Source of the DNA: Bacteroidetes bacterium UBA2475
GTDB taxonomy: Bacteria > Bacteroidota > Bacteroidia > B-17B0 > Aurantibacillaceae
DNA length: 64,000 bases
NCBI GenBank assembly: GCA_002342065.1
Contig: DDPF01000005.1
Coordinates: 62,001 to 126,000 of the forward strand
Reading direction: 5' to 3'
Below the pieces are notes generated by a model. That model worked only from the letters and a program-made list of their open reading frames with translations. It was not told where the DNA came from and made no database searches. A program made the translations under genes and the position numbers. Every line of letters starts with the position of its first letter. Position 1 is the first letter of the stretch. Below, piece after piece: positions 17,625 through 26,964 of the stretch.

Positions 17625-19256
17625 ATGCCAAAAGGAATTTATAAAGTACCAACACCGGTAAACGAGCCAATTAAAAGTTATGCCTCCGGAAGTGCTGAGC
17701 GCAAAGAGCTACAAGCTATGTTAAAAGAATTACGTAGTAAAGAACTAGATATACCAATGTACATAGGGGCAGAGGAAGTACGTGGCACTACAAAAGTGCG
17801 CCTTGCGCCGCCACATGATCATAAACATACTTTAGGTCATTTTCATAAAAGTGAAAAACAACATGTTGAAATGGCCATAAAGGCAGCCTTAGCTGCAAAA
17901 GAAAAATGGCAAAACTTAAGCTGGGAGCATCGCGCCAGTATTTTTTTAAAAGCTGCTGAATTAATTGCAGGCCCATACCGCGCTAAATTAAACGCCGCTA
18001 CTATGCTGGGCCAAAGCAAAAATGCTTTCCAGGCTGAGATAGATAGCGCTTGCGAGATAATTGATTTTTTAAGATTTAATGTACATTACATGACGGAGAT
18101 CTATGCCGATCAGCCTATCTCAGGCCCCGGTGTATGGAATAGACTAGAGTGGAGGCCTTTGGAAGGATTTATTTACGCTTTAACGCCGTTTAATTTTACA
18201 GCCATTGCAGGAAATTTACCAACCAGTTGTGCCATGATGGGCAACGTGGTGGTTTGGAAACCAAGTAATACACAAGTTTATAGCGCTAATGTATTGATGG
18301 AGATATTTAAAGCAGCAGGTGTGCCGGATGGTGTAATTAATTTAATTTATCCAAGCGGACCAGATGCAGCAGATGTTGTGTTTAATCACAAAGATTTTGC
18401 AGGGATACATTTTACCGGCAGTACAGAAGTATTTCAAAATATCTGGCAAACCATTGGTAATAATATTCATAAGTACCGTTCGTATCCACGTATTGTTGGC
18501 GAAACAGGTGGAAAAGATTTTATTATGGCACATAGTTCTGCCGATGCTAAAGTTCTTTCGGTGGCTATTTCGCGTGGCGCTTTTGAGTATCAGGGACAAA
18601 AATGTTCTGCTGCCTCCCGTGCTTATGTTCCTAGTAATTTGTGGAATGAAGTAAAAGCTTATTTGGTAAGCGATCTTAAATCCATGAAAATGGGTCCGAC
18701 AGAAGATTTTACCAATTTTATTAATGCAGTAATTGATGAAAAGAGTTTTGATAAATTGGCAAAATATATTGATGCTGCTAAAAAAGACAGCTCTGTTGAA
18801 ATTATTGCCGGTGGAAATTACGATAAGAGCAAAGGTTATTTTATTGAGCCAACCATTATCGTTGCAAAAGATCCTAAGTATTTAACCATGTGCGAAGAGT
18901 TATTTGGACCTGTGTTAACACTTTATGTTTACGATGAAAAGAAATTTGAAGAAACATTAGAGTTGGTTGATAGTACTTCTATTTACGCATTAACCGGAGC
19001 TATTTTAGCACAAGACCGTTATGCTATTGAACTGGCAACAAAAAAATTAAGTAACGCAGCAGGTAATTTTTATATTAACGATAAGTGTACCGGGGCGGTT
19101 GTTGGTCAGCAACCATTTGGAGGGGCAAGAGGAAGCGGAACAAACGATAAAGCTGGAGCAAAAATTAATTTATTGCGCTGGGTTTCTCCGCGCACTATTA
19201 AAGAAACCTTTGCGCCACCAACAGATTATAAATATCCGTTCTTACAGGCAGATTAA
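17625..19256 (+). CDS. pruA: L-glutamate gamma-semialdehyde (1-pyrroline-5-carboxylate) dehydrogenase
   Basis: A 543-residue NAD-dependent aldehyde dehydrogenase, the length of the single-function P5CDH group. It oxidises glutamate semialdehyde to glutamate in proline breakdown. Motifs are LTPFNFTAIAGNLP, VVWKPSNTQVYSA, HFTGSTEVFQNIW, GETGGKDFIMAH, the catalytic Cys327 in YQGQKCSAASRAYVP, and EELFGPVLTLYVY. No proline dehydrogenase lies nearby, so the pathway's first gene is elsewhere. It has its own terminator. Confidence 0.95.
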   Translation: MPKGIYKVPTPVNEPIKSYASGSAERKELQAMLKELRSKELDIPMYIGAEEVRGTTKVRLAPPHDHKHTLGHFHKSEKQHVEMAIKAALAAKEKWQNLSWEHRASIFLKAAELIAGPYRAKLNAATMLGQSKNAFQAEIDSACEIIDFLRFNVHYMTEIYADQPISGPGVWNRLEWRPLEGFIYALTPFNFTAIAGNLPTSCAMMGNVVVWKPSNTQVYSANVLMEIFKAAGVPDGVINLIYPSGPDAADVVFNHKDFAGIHFTGSTEVFQNIWQTIGNNIHKYRSYPRIVGETGGKDFIMAHSSADAKVLSVAISRGAFEYQGQKCSAASRAYVPSNLWNEVKAYLVSDLKSMKMGPTEDFTNFINAVIDEKSFDKLAKYIDAAKKDSSVEIIAGGNYDKSKGYFIEPTIIVAKDPKYLTMCEELFGPVLTLYVYDEKKFEETLELVDSTSIYALTGAILAQDRYAIELATKKLSNAAGNFYINDKCTGAVVGQQPFGGARGSGTNDKAGAKINLLRWVSPRTIKETFAPPTDYKYPFLQAD

Positions 19257-19274
19257 ATTTTATTTTTAAAACAA

Positions 19275-19307
19275 AAAGCAAGCTTAATATTTAGGCTTGC
19301 TTTTTTT
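19275..19307 (+). terminator. Terminator of pruA
   Basis: A nine-base perfect stem (AAAGCAAGC with GCTTGCTTT) followed by seven T, 18 bases after the pruA stop. Confidence 0.88.
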
Positions 19308-19350
19308 ATTTCCTCAAAATGGGATTAGTTTCCGGGCGTTTATTTTCCGA

Positions 19351-19364
19351 TATTTGATCAAATA
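19351..19364. promoter_or_regulatory. 14-base palindrome upstream of the TPR-phosphatase gene
   Basis: TATTTGATCAAATA is perfectly self-complementary and lies 51 bases upstream of the proposed start at 19415. It contains a TATTTG that could be part of a -7 box. It could be an operator for a dimeric regulator; this is inference. Confidence 0.35.
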
Positions 19365-19414
19365 CCGTGAGGAAATAAATAATCACAGGAGTTAACAACC
19401 AATACCAGAATAGT

Positions 19415-21373
19415 ATCAAACATATTTATTACATATTATTTATTTTTTTAGCTAATTGTTTTTTTTGCCAGAATTATATGGATACAATTGCGCTAAAAAT
19501 AAAGAAGGCAAAAGATGATAGTGTCAAAATTCTTGTTTATAACAAATATATTTCTGATAAATACGATCTGTTATCGAGCCAAAAAGATTCTATTTATGAG
19601 CTTATTCTTTCTATTGGAAAAAAATCTTCAAATAAAAGAATGTTATGTTTTGCGTTATTAAGACAAGGTTATTTTTTAGATAGTCGTAGTGAAAACAACA
19701 AAGCTCTTGAGAAGTATTTTGAGTTACTAACCGAAGCGGAAAAAATAAATTTTATTTGGGGTAGGTTAATTGCTCATAACAGAATAGGTTCTGTTTATAT
19801 GAAAGAAAAGAACAATGAATTTGCAATAAAGCAATATCATTATTCTATTCCACTTGCAAAGCAAATTAATGATAGTGCTGATCTTTCTGAAAATTATGCT
19901 ATGCTTGCTACTATTTATAATAATAGCGAAAGATTTGATTCATCTCTTTATTACAATCAAAAAGCTTTGGCTATTAGAGAGATATTTGGTGGGAAAATAA
20001 ATTTAGCAAATTCGTATAATAATATTGGACTAACTTATAAAAGCCTAAAGGATTACGACAAGTCGTTGGAATATTTAATAAAGAGTTTAAAAATACGCGA
20101 ACAGCAAAGGGATTTTAAAGGCATGGCAGGTTCTAATATTAACATAGCTAATGTTTTAAAAGCTCAAAAAAAATTTAAAGAAGCGCTTGATTTTGTTAAT
20201 GCCGGAATAGAAATAGCATATAAAAGTAAAACGGGAGATTTTTATCTTAATGGGTTATTTGCAAAAGCAGAAATATTTTATAAGCTAAATAGCTTTAAAG
20301 AATCTGCCGATCAATACAGGCGATGTAGAACGGTTAACGATTCTATAAAAAAAGAAAGTATAAATAAAGAAGTAGCAGAACTGCAATCGCGTTACGATAG
20401 TGATAAAAAGGATGCAGATCTTAAATTAAAAGAAGAGCAAATTAAATCAAAAACAGCGCAAAATTCAAAACAAAAAATATTGATAGCTGCATCTTGTTTA
20501 GCCTTATTAATGGCTTTATTGGCTGTTTTCTTTATTTACAGAAGCTTCAGGCTAAATAAAAAGAATGCTGTACAACTTGCATTTAAAAATCATTTGATCG
20601 AAGAAAAGAACAAAGAAATAACCGATAGTATAAATTACGCCCGTTTAATTCAACAAAGTTTATTAGCATCCGAATCTATGCTTGATAAAAATTTGAAAGA
20701 ACATTTTATTTTATACAAACCCAAAGACATTGTAAGTGGCGATTTTTACTGGGCCTCTGAATCGAAAGAAGGATTTTTATTGGCTTGCGTGGATTGTACT
20801 GGACATGGTGTGCCCGGTGCATTTATGAGTCTAATAGGTAAAGAGAATTTAGATAAAGCAATTGTAAAAACAAGCAGTCCTAAACAAATATTAACCGAGT
20901 TAAATAAAGGTGTAAAAAGATCATTGAACCAAAACAGCCCGGGCAATAGTAATCGCGATGGCATGGATGCAGCAATAGTAAGAATTGAAAATAATAATGC
21001 TGTTTCAAAAGTTTATTATTCTGGCGCTAACCGTCCGTTGTGGATCATTAAGAAATCTACTGGAACTCTGGAAGAAATAAAAGCAACCAAACAGGCAATA
21101 GGTGGTTTTACAAACGATAACCAGGAATTTGAAGAGCATGAATTAATTCTGAATTATGGAGATATGATCTATATATCAACTGATGGCTATGCTGACCAAT
21201 TTGGAAGTGATAAAAATAAAAAGTTAACTACCAAACGTTTTAAAGATCTATTGCTCTCTTTACATAAATTAAAAGCCCAAGAACAAAAGCAGGAACTGGA
21301 AGGTTTTTTTATGAACTGGAAGGGTAAAAGCGAACAATTAGATGACCTGTTAGTAATAGGTATAAAGATATAA
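19415..21373 (+). CDS. TPR sensor with SpoIIE PP2C phosphatase domain, apparent ATC start
   Basis: A 652-residue protein if read from ATC 19415. It has a signal peptide (KHIYYILFIFLANCFFC then QN), six or seven TPR repeats (about residues 60-320, e.g. ANSYNNIGLTYKSLKDYDKS), a coiled coil, one membrane helix (ILIAASCLALLMALLAVFFI), a second coiled coil and a SpoIIE/PP2C domain with GDFYWAS, CVDCTGHGVPGAFMSL, DGMDAAIVRI and ISTDGYADQFG. The first canonical start (ATG 19478) falls after the signal peptide and would destroy it. No ATG, GTG or TTG precedes it in frame. The periplasmic TPRs would sense something and control the cytoplasmic phosphatase, as in other Bacteroidota. Confidence 0.87.
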   Translation: MKHIYYILFIFLANCFFCQNYMDTIALKIKKAKDDSVKILVYNKYISDKYDLLSSQKDSIYELILSIGKKSSNKRMLCFALLRQGYFLDSRSENNKALEKYFELLTEAEKINFIWGRLIAHNRIGSVYMKEKNNEFAIKQYHYSIPLAKQINDSADLSENYAMLATIYNNSERFDSSLYYNQKALAIREIFGGKINLANSYNNIGLTYKSLKDYDKSLEYLIKSLKIREQQRDFKGMAGSNINIANVLKAQKKFKEALDFVNAGIEIAYKSKTGDFYLNGLFAKAEIFYKLNSFKESADQYRRCRTVNDSIKKESINKEVAELQSRYDSDKKDADLKLKEEQIKSKTAQNSKQKILIAASCLALLMALLAVFFIYRSFRLNKKNAVQLAFKNHLIEEKNKEITDSINYARLIQQSLLASESMLDKNLKEHFILYKPKDIVSGDFYWASESKEGFLLACVDCTGHGVPGAFMSLIGKENLDKAIVKTSSPKQILTELNKGVKRSLNQNSPGNSNRDGMDAAIVRIENNNAVSKVYYSGANRPLWIIKKSTGTLEEIKATKQAIGGFTNDNQEFEEHELILNYGDMIYISTDGYADQFGSDKNKKLTTKRFKDLLLSLHKLKAQEQKQELEGFFMNWKGKSEQLDDLLVIGIKI

Positions 21374-21454
21374 TTGTTAAAATTATTCGATTTTTTGAAT
21401 CTAAACGTTTAAATCATTATGTTAGCTAAATAAATTAGCAAACACACACATCTT

Positions 21455-23791
21455 ATGAAATTAAAATTACCCTTAATTGCAACAGCTTTGTGCCTTTCCT
21501 ATGGCCTGAGCGCGCAAACCGGAAAGGTAGCGTTAAAAAATAATGCTGTCCAGGTACAAAACCAGGACGTAAATATTACTAAAAGAACCTGCGGTACAGC
21601 AGAGCCTGGAGCAGAATGGGATGCCTGGTTCAATAAACAAGTAGAAGCGTTTATGGCTGCAAATCCGGAAAGTAAAACGCAAATGATTCCTTATACAATT
21701 CCGGTAATAGTGCACGTTATAAGTTCTACTGCAACACCGGTAGGAACTTTTCCAAATTTAGCACAAGGACAAATTAACTCTCAAATAACAGTTTTAAATG
21801 CTGATTTCGCAGGAACAGGTTTAAACAATGGAAACCTTCCAGGTGTTTTTACAAGTGCTAAAGCAAATACACAGATAACTTTTTGTTTAGCACAAAAAAA
21901 TCCAAGTGGCGTAACTTTAGCAGAGCCGGGAATTGATAGACTTGGTTATCAAACTATGGGTTGGAATAATCCAGCCGGTGCCGCATACAACACCCCTGCA
22001 ACTTTTCAGGCATATATGAATGGTACTATAAAACCTGCCAGTATCTGGGATCCTACACGTTATATGAATATCTGGATCAGTGATGTAAATGCCGGGGCGG
22101 GTTTATTAGGTTATGCTACATTTCCTTCAGGTACAGGTTTAACAGGAATTGGACCTGCTTTTGGAACAGCAACTACAGATGGTTTATGGTGTTGGTCAAG
22201 AGCTTTTGGATCTAATTCAATTTTCCCTAGCGGAACTTACGACGCAACATACAATAAAGGAAGAACTGCAACTCACGAAATAGGTCACTGGGTTGGTTTA
22301 CGCCATATCTGGGGCGATGGAACCTGTGCTACTGATTATTGTAATGATACTCCTCCGGCACAAACATCAAACTTTGGTTGCCCTACACATCCTCATAAAT
22401 TAGGTATTTGTAGTGGTAACACAACAGGTGAAATGACAATGAACTTCATGGATTACACTGATGATCCTTGTATGTATATGTTCACTAACGATCAAAATAC
22501 GCGTATTCAAACTGCAATGGCTAATGGTACTTACCGTAGTTTATTAAATACAAGTTCAGCTACATTATGTACCATTGCTCCGGCAACTCCAACTGCAAAT
22601 TTCAATATGGCAACTACCGGTTGTATTGGTTCTGCTGTTTCTGTAACAAATAGTACTAATGGTACGCCTGCTCCAACTTATAGCTGGAGTTCAAGTCCAT
22701 CAGCAGGTGTTACTTTTAATCCAAATAGTACATCATTATCTCCCTCTATAAACTTTGCCAGCGCAGGCGTGTATAACATTACCGTTGCTGCTACAAACTC
22801 TTTAGGTACAAATTCAAGTGTTAAAACTATTACAATAAATAGTTGTGCTGTAATTTGTGGAGATACTCTAACTAATGTTTCACCAACCGGAACTTTATTG
22901 GTTGGAGCTGCAGGATCTGATACAGCAACTCCTGGTTGTAGTCCTAAAGCTGGTTACATCATGGGTTCTAACTGTTATGATGACAAAGAAAAAGCTGAAT
23001 ATTTCCCTGTAAGCATGTATAGCGCCATCGCATCACCTCAAATTAAATCGGTAATTGTTATCTTCTATAAAGACGGAACTAAAGGTACTGGTGGTAATAG
23101 CTCAACTGCGGTTAACTTAAGGTTGTATAACGGAACGATGGCTGGTGGCCCAACAGGAACAACTACGCCTTTTGCAACTGTAAATGCTAACATTGGAAAT
23201 ATCTTAGCTGTAACTGCAACTAACTCTATTAACTACGTTGGTCAACAACCAATAGTTTATACTAACCCAATTTTAAGACCTTACAGGTATATATTGGCTT
23301 CTCCGGTTAACGCACCTGCTACTAATGGATTCTTTGCTTCAATCACACTTCCAACAGCAGCTGGTGACACAGCGGTAATAATGGATGATGCGAGTATTGC
23401 AACGGGTACAAACTGGGAGTTATGGAGTAATAATGCATGGTATAATCTTTCTACAGCATGGGGTGGTTATGATGCAAGTATGGCTATTTTACCTGAAATG
23501 CAATGTGGTGTAACAGGTATTAACAAAAACTCTGTATTAGATGCAAATATCAGTTTACATCCAAATCCATCTAACGGTTTAATTAATATTATTACAACAT
23601 TACCAAATGTGCAGAATTTAGATATAACTATTCATAATTCATTAGGCCAGTTGATCTCAAATACTAAGCACACTGGTGTTACAAGTAATGTGTTTAGCAT
23701 GGATCTAAGCAGTTATGCAAATGGTGTTTACATTGTAACCGTTAATAACGGTGAAGAAAAAATTGTTAAGCGCTTAATTTTAAGTAAATAA
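21455..23791 (+). CDS. T9SS-secreted M43 (pappalysin/cytophagalysin-like) zinc metalloprotease
   Basis: A 778-residue extracellular protease. It has a signal peptide (MKLKLPLIATALCLSYGLSAQ), a propeptide region and a catalytic domain with the intact zinc motif His274-Glu275-Ile-Gly-His278-x5-His284 (HEIGHWVGLRHIWGDG). The disulfide-rich NDTPP segment and a Met-turn (MNFMDYTDDPCMYMF) follow. Then come a PKD-like domain (YSWSSSPSAGVTFNP), a beta domain and a type-A T9SS sorting domain (ISLHPNPSNGLINIIT, VKRLILSK). It probably degrades external protein. The dead relative at 45878 is an instructive comparison. Confidence 0.93.
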   Translation: MKLKLPLIATALCLSYGLSAQTGKVALKNNAVQVQNQDVNITKRTCGTAEPGAEWDAWFNKQVEAFMAANPESKTQMIPYTIPVIVHVISSTATPVGTFPNLAQGQINSQITVLNADFAGTGLNNGNLPGVFTSAKANTQITFCLAQKNPSGVTLAEPGIDRLGYQTMGWNNPAGAAYNTPATFQAYMNGTIKPASIWDPTRYMNIWISDVNAGAGLLGYATFPSGTGLTGIGPAFGTATTDGLWCWSRAFGSNSIFPSGTYDATYNKGRTATHEIGHWVGLRHIWGDGTCATDYCNDTPPAQTSNFGCPTHPHKLGICSGNTTGEMTMNFMDYTDDPCMYMFTNDQNTRIQTAMANGTYRSLLNTSSATLCTIAPATPTANFNMATTGCIGSAVSVTNSTNGTPAPTYSWSSSPSAGVTFNPNSTSLSPSINFASAGVYNITVAATNSLGTNSSVKTITINSCAVICGDTLTNVSPTGTLLVGAAGSDTATPGCSPKAGYIMGSNCYDDKEKAEYFPVSMYSAIASPQIKSVIVIFYKDGTKGTGGNSSTAVNLRLYNGTMAGGPTGTTTPFATVNANIGNILAVTATNSINYVGQQPIVYTNPILRPYRYILASPVNAPATNGFFASITLPTAAGDTAVIMDDASIATGTNWELWSNNAWYNLSTAWGGYDASMAILPEMQCGVTGINKNSVLDANISLHPNPSNGLINIITTLPNVQNLDITIHNSLGQLISNTKHTGVTSNVFSMDLSSYANGVYIVTVNNGEEKIVKRLILSK

Positions 23792-23813
23792 TATTGATGA
23801 TGTAACTTTTAAG

Positions 23814-23840
23814 AAGGCCCCGCATTCCGGGGCCTTTTTT
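23814..23840 (+). terminator. Terminator of the M43 protease gene
   Basis: The GC-rich stem AAGGCCCCG / CGGGGCCTT is followed by a T run, 23 bases after the stop. Confidence 0.9.
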
Positions 23841-23942
23841 ATTAATACTCAATTGTTCAATTCAATAAACATTGCTATTGTTAAAAATTAAAACCAACTA
23901 AGCAAAAAGCCCGTCTTTATTGCTTTATTTTTGAGATGTACA

Positions 23943-24839
23943 ATGGCAGCACCAAAACGACAAGCGGAAATGAGTTTAAAGGAAGTAATTGCCTTAATTA
24001 CACTATTAGACGATCCTGATGAGGTTATTTACGTACAGGTAAAAGATCGTTTTGTTGTTCTTGGACCACCTGCTATTCCTCATTTAGAGACAGCTTGGGA
24101 AAATAGTTTCGACGCTATTATGCAAAAGCGCATCGAAACAATAATCCATACAATTCAATTCGAAACTCTTCAAAAAGCACTTAAGAACTGGGCTAAAGTA
24201 GATCAGGATGATCTTTTAAAAGGAATTTTAATTTTAGCACGTTACCAATATCCCGACCTTGACGAGAATAAGATCAAGAAACAACTGGCTACTATAAAAC
24301 AAGATGTTTGGTTAGAACTGCATGAAGACCTTACTGCACTTGAGAAAGTAAAGATAATTAACCACATTTTATTTGAAGTGCACCAGTTCAGCGGTAACAT
24401 TACTAATTATCACGCGCCGCAAAATTCGTTCCTCAATAATGTTTTAGAAAGCAAAAAAGGAAATCCTTTAATGCTAAGCGTTGTTTATCTTTTAATTTGT
24501 AACGAATTAAAGATCCCGGTATATGGTATCAACCTGCCACAACACTTTGTTTTAGCCTATTTGAACGAAGAGGCTAATTTAATTGATGTGAACAATAAAA
24601 CACTTTCAAACAATATTTTATTTTACATTAATCCTTTCAGCAAAGGTTTATTGTTCAATCAAAAAGATATTGACCAGTTCTTAAAACAATTAAATTTAGA
24701 TCTTGAGCCAAAATATTATCTGCCTTGTAGTAATATTGATATCATTAAACGCTGCATCAATAACCTTATTTTTTCTTACGAGAAACTTGGTTACATTGAG
24801 AAGGTAGAAGAGTTAAAAGGTCTGGATGCCCAGCTATAA
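23943..24839 (+). CDS. SirB1/transglutaminase-like superfamily protein
   Basis: A 298-residue cytoplasmic protein. The second half carries the transglutaminase-like core seen in SirB1 proteins: NNVLESKKGNPLMLSVVYL, GINLPQHFVLAYL and a C-terminal helical tail. In place of the catalytic Cys of true transglutaminases it has Gly-Asn-Pro-Leu, as is usual in this family, so no enzymatic role is assumed. I chose ATG 23943; a TTG four codons upstream is the alternative. The biological role is unknown. Confidence 0.75.
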   Translation: MAAPKRQAEMSLKEVIALITLLDDPDEVIYVQVKDRFVVLGPPAIPHLETAWENSFDAIMQKRIETIIHTIQFETLQKALKNWAKVDQDDLLKGILILARYQYPDLDENKIKKQLATIKQDVWLELHEDLTALEKVKIINHILFEVHQFSGNITNYHAPQNSFLNNVLESKKGNPLMLSVVYLLICNELKIPVYGINLPQHFVLAYLNEEANLIDVNNKTLSNNILFYINPFSKGLLFNQKDIDQFLKQLNLDLEPKYYLPCSNIDIIKRCINNLIFSYEKLGYIEKVEELKGLDAQL

Positions 24840-24924
24840 GGCTAAAATAACAATTTCAAAAAAAATGTTATTATTGTTTTATTTGTCTAAAATTAGGTTT
24901 ACCTTTAATTAAAATTTAAAACCC

Positions 24925-25263
24925 ATGAAAAAAATATTATTAACTCTTTCTTTAGTTGCACTATTCAGCGCTGCAACTCAAGCACAAGATCCTGTAAAAA
25001 GCAAATCTACTAAAACAACTAAAAAAGAAAAAGAAGTAGTTAATCCTGATGGAACAACTACGGTTGTTACCGAAGAGAAAACAACAACATCTACAACTAC
25101 TGAACCAACTAAAAAAGAAGAGCCGAAAAAATCAGGAACAAGAATGGCTATAAATGAAAAAGGTACTTCGGGTACAAAAGCTACTACAAATAAAAAAGAA
25201 GCTAAGTCAGAGCCAAAAGATGAGTCAACAAGTCCAACAGGACCAACAACAAAACCTCACTAA
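24925..25263 (+). CDS. Small secreted Lys/Thr/Glu-rich protein
   Basis: A 112-residue protein with a signal peptide (MKKILLTLSLVALFSAATQA, then QD). The whole mature part is low-complexity and disordered: runs of Lys-Glu, Thr-Thr and Pro, such as TTVVTEEKTTTSTTTEPTKK. No fold or family is recognisable. It could be periplasmic or surface exposed. It shares a bidirectional terminator with the convergent DUF151 gene. Confidence 0.7.
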   Translation: MKKILLTLSLVALFSAATQAQDPVKSKSTKTTKKEKEVVNPDGTTTVVTEEKTTTSTTTEPTKKEEPKKSGTRMAINEKGTSGTKATTNKKEAKSEPKDESTSPTGPTTKPH

Positions 25264-25283
25264 TCTTTAATTATTATAAAATT

Positions 25284-25312
25284 AAAAAGCCTCTGAAAAG
25301 AGGCTTTTTTTA
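25284..25312. terminator. Bidirectional terminator
   Basis: An eleven-base stem (AAAAAGCCTCT / AGAGGCTTTTT) around a GAAA loop, with T runs on both strands. It serves the plus gene ending at 25263 and the minus gene ending at 25310. Confidence 0.88.
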
Positions 25313-25915
25313 TGACTTTTTGCGTTGATTTAATTCATCGCGAATTTTAGAGGCTAACTCGTATTGCTCTTCGTCGAGGGCTGTTTGTAAAAGGTTCTTT
25401 AGCTCCTCTGTACTTTTGCCTTTGTAATCATCCATACTTGTTGTCACAGGCGTTTCAGAAAGCTCGGCAACCTGCTCAGTTTCTTCAGCAGAGGCAAGAG
25501 GCTCATCATCCAATACAATACCGGCACTTTTTAAAATAAATTCGTAAGTAGAAATTGGACATTTAAACCTAACAGCAATAGCAATGGCGTCGCTTGTGCG
25601 CGCATCTATCTCAACTTCTTTAGTACCATCGTTACACAATAATTTAGCGTAAAAAATACCTTCTACAAGGTTATAGATCAATACTTCTGTTACTGTAATA
25701 TCAAACGTTTGTGAAAATGTCTTAAAAAGATCGTGTGTTAAAGGCCTGCTCGGGCTCATTTTCTCTAACTCAATAGCAATAGCCTGTGCTTCAAATCCAC
25801 CAATAATAATAGGTAATCGCCTGCTCCCGGTCGTTTCTCCCAATACAAGGGCATAAGCACCACTTTGTGTTTGGCTATAGGATAATCCTACTATTTCTAA
25901 ACGGACTTTTTTCAT
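25310..25915 (-). CDS. DUF151 bifunctional nuclease family protein with UVR motif
   Basis: A 201-residue protein. The DUF151/BFN domain fills about residues 1-130, with VLGETTGSRRLPIIIGGFEA, SRPLTHDLFKTF and DARTSDAIAIAVRF. An acidic linker leads to a C-terminal UvrB/UvrC-type helix pair (LKNLLQTALDEEQYELASKI), the usual Bacteroidota arrangement. Related proteins have been reported with DNase and RNase activity. ATG 25915 is preferred to the TTG directly before it. It lies downstream of etfBA on the same strand. Confidence 0.88.
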   Translation of the reverse strand: MKKVRLEIVGLSYSQTQSGAYALVLGETTGSRRLPIIIGGFEAQAIAIELEKMSPSRPLTHDLFKTFSQTFDITVTEVLIYNLVEGIFYAKLLCNDGTKEVEIDARTSDAIAIAVRFKCPISTYEFILKSAGIVLDDEPLASAEETEQVAELSETPVTTSMDDYKGKSTEELKNLLQTALDEEQYELASKIRDELNQRKKS

Positions 25916-25954
25916 CAAGTACTTGTAGATTCTAATTTAAGAATAAATTTTTGT

Positions 25955-26935
25955 TTAATTCTGATTTGCCTTAAATTTTTTAACTGCTTCGGTAAATTTA
26001 GGGATAATGGTAAAGGCATCGCCTACAATTCCATAGTCTGCCGACTTGAAAAAAGGCGCTTCTTTATCGTTATTTATAACCACAATGGTCTTACTGCCGT
26101 TAACACCGGCTAAATGCTGTATAGCACCTGAAATGCCAATGGCAATATATAAATTAGGACGAATAGCAACACCTGTTTGTCCAACATGTTCATGATGCGG
26201 TCTCCAGTGCATATCGGCAACCGGACGAGAACACGCAGTTGTAGCACCTAAAGCAGAGGCAAGGTCTTCAACTATCTTCCAATTTTCTGGTCCTTTTAAA
26301 CCTCTTCCAGCACTCACTACTAATTCTGCTTCCGGTAATGGTATCATACCGCCAACATCGTTTGATTTAGTTTCTTTTATTACAATTTTAGAAGCAATTG
26401 CAGAAAGATCTGCGTTAAAATCAGTAACACTTGCCTTGTTTTCTCCCAATTTTACAGGAAAACTGTTTGGTAATAGGGATATAACTTTCAGATCGCTTGT
26501 AATACTGTAAACAGCAGTTGCTTTTCCTGAAAAAACATTTTTCTTCACTTCAAAACTGCTTCCGTTAATGGTTGGAAAATCTACAGCTCCCGCAACTAAA
26601 CCTGCTTTTAACTTTGCTGCTAATCGCGGTGCAACGGCTTTTCCAACAATATCAAAAGCAAAGATAATTATTTTGGCATTCTCTGCTTTGGCGGCTTGCT
26701 CAACAGCAGCGCTAATGAACATGGCATCTGCACTCATTTTATCATTTTTAATTGATAAAATTTTTGTTGCTCCTGCTTTTCCAATTTCTTCTAACTGCTC
26801 TGCCGATGCATTATTTACAACAGCTGTAACGCTTGATCCGGTTAGCTCAGCAACTTTTGCAGCGTAATTAACGCATTCTAAAGATGCTTTTTTTACACGG
26901 CCTTTATTAATTTCGGTATAAACTAGTACTGACAT
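25955..26935 (-). CDS. etfA: Electron transfer flavoprotein alpha subunit
   Basis: A 326-residue subunit that binds FAD and passes electrons from acyl-CoA dehydrogenases to the quinone pool. The C-terminal FAD-binding part is clear: VVSAGRGLKGPENWKIVEDL, GATTACSRPVAD, HHEHVGQTGVAIRPNLYIAI and the GISGAIQHLAGVNGSKTIV segment. It follows etfB by 29 bases and is surely in the same operon. No acyl-CoA dehydrogenase gene is visible next to it. Confidence 0.96.
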   Translation of the reverse strand: MSVLVYTEINKGRVKKASLECVNYAAKVAELTGSSVTAVVNNASAEQLEEIGKAGATKILSIKNDKMSADAMFISAAVEQAAKAENAKIIIFAFDIVGKAVAPRLAAKLKAGLVAGAVDFPTINGSSFEVKKNVFSGKATAVYSITSDLKVISLLPNSFPVKLGENKASVTDFNADLSAIASKIVIKETKSNDVGGMIPLPEAELVVSAGRGLKGPENWKIVEDLASALGATTACSRPVADMHWRPHHEHVGQTGVAIRPNLYIAIGISGAIQHLAGVNGSKTIVVINNDKEAPFFKSADYGIVGDAFTIIPKFTEAVKKFKANQN

Positions 26936-26964
26936 TATTTATAGTTTTTTTGTATGATTATTAA

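Noticed and set aside
18364..18654. Overlapping open frames on both strands inside pruA
   Set aside because: pruA has all family motifs across this region; the others are shadows without recognisable features.
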